Made by a program: the position numbers and the translations under genes
In this document: piece by piece, positions 14,242 to 17,199 of the stretch
Layout: the number at the start of each line of letters is the position of its first letter
Numbering within the stretch: position 1 is the stretch's first letter
Assembly (NCBI GenBank): GCA_002316805.1
Contig: DCEF01000018.1
Location: 1-17,199, forward strand
Direction of reading: 5' to 3'
DNA: 17,199 bases
Origin: Ruminococcaceae bacterium UBA1036
GTDB taxonomy: Bacteria > Bacillota > Clostridia > Oscillospirales > Acutalibacteraceae
Notes under the pieces: generated by a model
What the model saw: only the letters and a program-made list of their open reading frames with translations
Databases searched by the model: none
Told to the model about the DNA's origin: nothing

Positions 14242-15438
14242 TTAAGTGTTTCCATGGCGACTTTGTACGCCTTTAATAGAAAGCGCCGCAGCTTTATTTG
14301 AAAGTTGGTCAAATGAGTCATTTGTCATGTCTTTAATTTCTTTTGATGTATAAGGGGCGCTGTCAAGAAAATATTTTTTATAGCTATCGTAATCTTGGCT
14401 TGATGAGACATAGAGATATGGGAATTTAATCTCATAGAAACTACTTGGAGATGATGGGTCAACAGACACCTGATATTTTCCTTTGATAGTATTGTATACC
14501 ATCATAAGTGCATAAAGCGGATCGCAGAAATGTCCACCTGATTCGCCATCCATTCCTCCAGTAGCCAACTGCTTATCAAGATCTGAAAGGAAGTCTGTAG
14601 AGACTACGCCAATTTTTCCTGTTTTGCCAGCATTTTTAATTGCACCGACTGATCCTACAAGAGGATCTCCTCCACCGCCTGCAACAATCAAAGAATCCAT
14701 TTCTGGATGAGAATTCATAAATGATTTTGTGACATTAGCGCCTTCTTCAGAAGAAGTATTCGCATAAACAGGCTGCGTCATAGTAATTTTGTCTGAAGGG
14801 TGTGCTTTATTCCAGTCAGCAATACCCTTTTTGTAGCCTTCCCATCTTTCAAGGAACGTAGCATCTCCTGGTGTCCAACCCTCCAAGCAAATATGACGCC
14901 TGCCTTTTTTAGCTAAAAGCATAACTAGGTTATAGCCATTTACAACCTCATCTTCATGCACTGCACCAATAAAGTACTTTGATTTTTGAGCTTGTTGATA
15001 AATTTGAGGACTTTTTGTTTTATTAATCATACGATAGAACTGCGCAAGATAAACATGGTTTTCATTGCAGGTATTAATGCAAGATGCCATTTCTGAATCA
15101 GCAGAGTTACAAATTATAATACCTTTGCAGCCAGCTGCACATAATGTCTCAACACTTGCTGTTACCTTTTCTGACACATGGCCTTGGTCTACATAAATTA
15201 ATTGCACATTTCCCAAAGCCTTCGCTGCGGCATCAAGCATATGTTTGCTTTGGCTGCCAAGCACATCAGTTGAGCTCCAGATTGAAACGCCTATTTTAAT
15301 CTTTCCACCTCCAGACGCGTTTTCACTTGTACTTGATGTACCTGAAGATGCTTTGTTACTGCATGCCCCTAATGGTAAAACCATAGCTAATGCTAATACA
15401 GATGCAATTAATTGCTTTGCTTTGAACCATTTTTTCAT
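14242..15438 (-). CDS. Sugar ABC transporter substrate-binding lipoprotein
   Basis: This 398-residue protein begins with a lipoprotein signal: basic MKKWFKAKQ, a hydrophobic core to residue 23, and lipobox LGAC with C26 as the lipidated cysteine. A Ser/Gly-rich linker to residue 45 follows, then a type I periplasmic-binding fold (KIKIGVSIWSSTDVLGSQSK; later MDSLIVAGGGGDPLVGSVGA and IGVVSTDF). It would sit on the outer face of the membrane and deliver sugar to the permeases. It is longer than RbsB or AraF (about 300-330), the extra residues lying mainly in the C-terminal 80. AAGGATGA precedes the ATG at 15436-15438. As the first gene of the operon, directly after the AraR-type promoter, it is probably the most expressed. 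Arabinose as ligand is inferred from the operon. Confidence 0.93.
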   Translation of the reverse strand: MKKWFKAKQLIASVLALAMVLPLGACSNKASSGTSSTSENASGGGKIKIGVSIWSSTDVLGSQSKHMLDAAAKALGNVQLIYVDQGHVSEKVTASVETLCAAGCKGIIICNSADSEMASCINTCNENHVYLAQFYRMINKTKSPQIYQQAQKSKYFIGAVHEDEVVNGYNLVMLLAKKGRRHICLEGWTPGDATFLERWEGYKKGIADWNKAHPSDKITMTQPVYANTSSEEGANVTKSFMNSHPEMDSLIVAGGGGDPLVGSVGAIKNAGKTGKIGVVSTDFLSDLDKQLATGGMDGESGGHFCDPLYALMMVYNTIKGKYQVSVDPSSPSSFYEIKFPYLYVSSSQDYDSYKKYFLDSAPYTSKEIKDMTNDSFDQLSNKAAALSIKGVQSRHGNT

Positions 15439-15498
15439 TATTAATCATCCTTTCTCTTCTGATTGAATTAATTGCTGCAACATGCTTTCTCTTGCTTA

Positions 15499-15527
15499 AT
15501 AGTAGCATTATATATACAAATAGTCAA
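15499..15527 (-). promoter_or_regulatory. Promoter of the ara transport-catabolism operon
   Basis: Read leftward, TTGACT (15522-15527) and TACTAT (15499-15504) are 17 bases apart. The expected start near 15492 leaves a leader of about 50 bases. One operator-like site fills the spacer, so a bound repressor would block polymerase. Confidence 0.75.
15506..15521 (-). promoter_or_regulatory. AraR-type operator O1
   Basis: ATTTGTATATATAATG (leftward) matches the palindrome ATTTGTATATACAAAT at 13 of 16 positions. This is close to the ATTTGTACGTACAAAT-like operators known for Bacillus AraR. It lies between -35 and -10. Together with O2 it contains the 13-base direct repeat CTATTTGTATATA. Confidence 0.65.
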
Positions 15528-15540
15528 CAACATTTTAAAA

Positions 15541-15556
15541 ATTTTTATATACAAAT
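15541..15556 (-). promoter_or_regulatory. AraR-type operator O2
   Basis: ATTTGTATATAAAAAT (leftward) matches ATTTGTATATACAAAT at 15 of 16 positions. It is 35 bases from O1, about 3.3 helical turns, and just upstream of the -35. Paired sites allow cooperative binding, as known for B. subtilis AraR. Confidence 0.65.
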
Positions 15557-15558
15557 AG

Positions 15559-15866
15559 GCTACATTTTATTCATATTATGACTATATATATATATTATTG
15601 TATTTTATCCACTAATAATTTTATTTTTATGAATTAATTTAAGCTAAATGATATAGTTAAGCTTATATATTCTAATAAAGATATATATGAATATTATATG
15701 TTGTCTGCTATATGTATATCTGCAGGTTGTACACAGTTACTTAATAACATAATTTGTCTACATAATGTACTTCATTTCTTCAGCACTTTATGGTAAACTA
15801 TAAGGTAGTTGTTTAAGCATTTTAATTGCTTAACATTTTATATGTTGCAAGTCATTAATCTATTAT
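15559..15866. other. AT-rich divergent region between the ara operon and araR
   Basis: No gene is visible in these 308 bases. The stretch is extremely A/T-rich, with a run of alternating TA near 15583-15596. One weaker operator-like site, ATTTGTCTACATAATG at 15752-15767 (11 of 16 to the palindrome), and a TTGTAC half-site near 15727 lie upstream of araR and could serve autoregulation. No cre-like site was recognised. Confidence 0.4.
15791..15799 (+). promoter_or_regulatory. Probable promoter of araR (extended -10)
   Basis: TGGTAAACT has the extended -10 form TGnTAAACT. TTCATT lies 17 bases upstream as a poor -35. It is 83 bases before the chosen araR start. Confidence 0.45.
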
Positions 15867-15881
15867 ATGAGGTATGATTTT

Positions 15882-16955
15882 ATGTCGTCAAAATATGTAC
15901 AAATTGCGGCGGACCTTAGGTCTAAAATATCAGAAGGCACATATCGTGACACAATGAGGCTTCCTACGGAGATGGAACTGGCAGAGGTTTACAGCGTTAA
16001 CAGGCAAACTATCCGCCGCGCATTATCCGTCTTAGAAAAAGAAAACCTGATAGAGAAACACCAGGGGAGCGGTTCTTACGTTAAAGATGTAGCTCATGCA
16101 GACAGCAGCAATTCTATCGCAATAGTGGCTACGTATATAAACGATTATATATTTCCCGCAATTTTGCAGGATGCAGAAAGTGTCTTTACACATAACGGTT
16201 ATTCAACTATGGTCTTCTGCACACACAACCAGGTAAACGTAGAGCGTGAAGTCTTAAAAAATGTTTTAGCCAGCAATGTGTGCGGATTATTGATAGAAGG
16301 TACCAAAACTGCACTTCCAAATCCTAACCTTGATCTGTACAGAGAATTTGAAAATAGAAATATTCCTGTTATATTTCTGCATGGCACCTATCCATCAATT
16401 AAAAATGCAGTTTGCATTTCCGATAACAATTTTAATGGCGGATATCAGCTTACAAAATATTTGCTTAAAAAGGGGCATACCAAAATTGCCGGTATTTTTA
16501 AAAGCGACGATATCCAAGGCCATGACCGTTATTTTGGATTTCTTTCCGCATTTCGGGATGCAGACTTGCCTCTGCCTGATTCAAAAGTCCTTTGGTACGC
16601 AACTGAAGATAAAAAACAGATTTTAGAGAACAAATATCAACCGTTATTAGAAATTTTTATAAAGCGCATGATTGATCAAAAAATTACGGCAGTCGTATGC
16701 TACAACGATGAAATTGCTTTTATAGTAGTTAACCTGCTTCTTTCACTTGGCGTTCGCGTACCTGACGATATGGCTGTCGTCAGTTTCGATAACAGCTCCT
16801 ATAGTGATTTCTGCCGTGTCAAAATCACTTCACTGGCTCACAATTCTGAACATATTGGCCGTGTTGCAGCAGAACGCCTCATTGATATGCTGCATGGAAA
16901 GCCTGTCCATTCTGAAACTGTCCCCTGGACATTAGTTGAAAAGCAAAGCAGTTGA
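15882..16955 (+). CDS. araR: Arabinose operon repressor, GntR/LacI hybrid
   Basis: This 357-residue regulator has a GntR-type winged helix at the N-terminus (residues about 1-69: SSKYVQIAADLRSKISEGTY, RLPTEMELAEVYSVNRQTIR, HQGSGSYVKD). A LacI/GalR-type sugar-binding and dimerisation domain fills the rest (SNSIAIVATYINDYIFPAIL; VCYNDEIAF; VPDDMAVVSFDNSSYSDF). This fusion is the hallmark of AraR, which releases DNA on binding L-arabinose. The ATG at 15882 is chosen because TGAGG lies 9 bases upstream; an in-frame ATG at 15867 has no ribosome binding site. The resulting length is close to B. subtilis AraR. It is divergent from the ara operon and followed by a strong terminator. The two AraR-like operators in the intergenic region support the assignment. 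Confidence 0.93.
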   Translation: MSSKYVQIAADLRSKISEGTYRDTMRLPTEMELAEVYSVNRQTIRRALSVLEKENLIEKHQGSGSYVKDVAHADSSNSIAIVATYINDYIFPAILQDAESVFTHNGYSTMVFCTHNQVNVEREVLKNVLASNVCGLLIEGTKTALPNPNLDLYREFENRNIPVIFLHGTYPSIKNAVCISDNNFNGGYQLTKYLLKKGHTKIAGIFKSDDIQGHDRYFGFLSAFRDADLPLPDSKVLWYATEDKKQILENKYQPLLEIFIKRMIDQKITAVVCYNDEIAFIVVNLLLSLGVRVPDDMAVVSFDNSSYSDFCRVKITSLAHNSEHIGRVAAERLIDMLHGKPVHSETVPWTLVEKQSS

Positions 16956-17013
16956 ATTTTTGATGTATCATCTGGCGCCTGAGATTCCCGTAGAAATCGA
17001 TGGGCTGAGCATC

Positions 17014-17063
17014 AAAGCCCCGGGAAACCAACATTTACGTGGCTCTCGGGGCTTTTGTTTTCC
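17014..17063 (+). terminator. Intrinsic terminator of araR
   Basis: AAAGCCCCGGGA pairs with TCTCGGGGCTTT (12 bp, one G-U) around a loop of about 18 bases, followed by TTGTTTTCC. It lies 58 bases past the araR stop. Confidence 0.88.
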
Positions 17064-17158
17064 TTCATATTTCACGGAAATACACGCAAAAATCCGCAAG
17101 AAATTAAAAAAATGCAAGCCACTTGCGGTTGGGCCGCAAACAGGCGGCGAAGGCGAAT

Positions 17159-17199
17159 ATGAATAGTAAAACAGCAGCGAATGGCAGCTATAGCTGCCA
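17159..17199 (+). CDS. Possible start of a new gene, cut by window edge
   Basis: An ATG at 17159 has GAAGG 5 bases upstream and stays open to the window end (MNSKTAANGSYSC). Only 13 codons are visible, so nothing can be said of function. The stretch also contains an 18-base perfect palindrome at 17182-17199, and a TTGCGG/CCGCAA hairpin at 17123-17139 lies just upstream. Confidence 0.25.
   Translation, partial: MNSKTAANGSYSC
17182..17199. repeat. Perfect 18-bp palindrome at window edge
   Basis: TGGCAGCTATAGCTGCCA reads the same on both strands. It may continue outward beyond the window, so whether it is an operator, a terminator arm or coding chance cannot be judged. Confidence 0.5.

Noticed and set aside
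15867..15869. Upstream ATG for araR
   Set aside because: No ribosome binding site before it; the in-frame ATG at 15882 follows TGAGG and fits the usual GntR N-terminus.
16936..17166. Rightward frame of 76 codons past araR
   Set aside because: It starts inside araR, reads through the araR terminator and ends in hairpin sequence; not protein-like.

Overview
The window looks like chromosomal DNA of a low-to-moderate GC Gram-positive bacterium, most likely a Clostridia member. The reasons are strong AGGAGG-like ribosome binding sites, intrinsic terminators with U tracts, a PepV dipeptidase, a CmpB-type (PF06541) membrane protein, a GntR/LacI-hybrid AraR and CCA-encoding tRNA genes. Species cannot be told from the sequence alone.

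Left part (1 to about 4010) appears to be the right-hand end of an integrated element. It holds a divergent pair of small XRE-type regulators separated by a region with five copies of an operator-like motif. It also holds a small coiled-coil protein with its own promoter and terminator, and a two-gene unit transcribed leftward: a Panacea-domain (DUF4065) protein followed by an unrecognised 150-residue protein, overlapping by ATGA. This second gene is a likely toxin. The last element gene is a tyrosine recombinase with a full catalytic set (R, K, HxxR, H, Y). It ends about 100 bases from the 3' end of a tRNA-Ser(GCU) gene, a classic target for such integrases. The other end of the element lies outside the window.

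Middle part (4011 to 6610) is ordinary chromosome: tandem leftward tRNA-Ser(GCU) and tRNA-Ser(UGA) genes with a clear promoter, a small CmpB-like membrane protein (leftward), and a PepV-type M20 dipeptidase (rightward, TTG start).

Right part (6664 to 17063) is a complete L-arabinose uptake and catabolism locus. Seven genes run leftward in the order solute-binding lipoprotein, permease, double-NBD ATPase, second permease, araB (ribulokinase), araA (arabinose isomerase) and araD (ribulose-5-phosphate 4-epimerase). Together they would import a pentose and convert L-arabinose to D-xylulose-5-phosphate for the pentose phosphate pathway. A divergent araR encodes the repressor. The operon promoter (TTGACT-N17-TACTAT) carries two near-palindromic sites close to ATTTGTATATACAAAT, resembling AraR operators. 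The transporter is asymmetric: two different permeases, and an ATPase in which one of the two ATP sites looks degenerate.

The most novel candidates are the Panacea-associated gene pair with its attenuator-like leader, and the repeat-rich control region between the two XRE genes.
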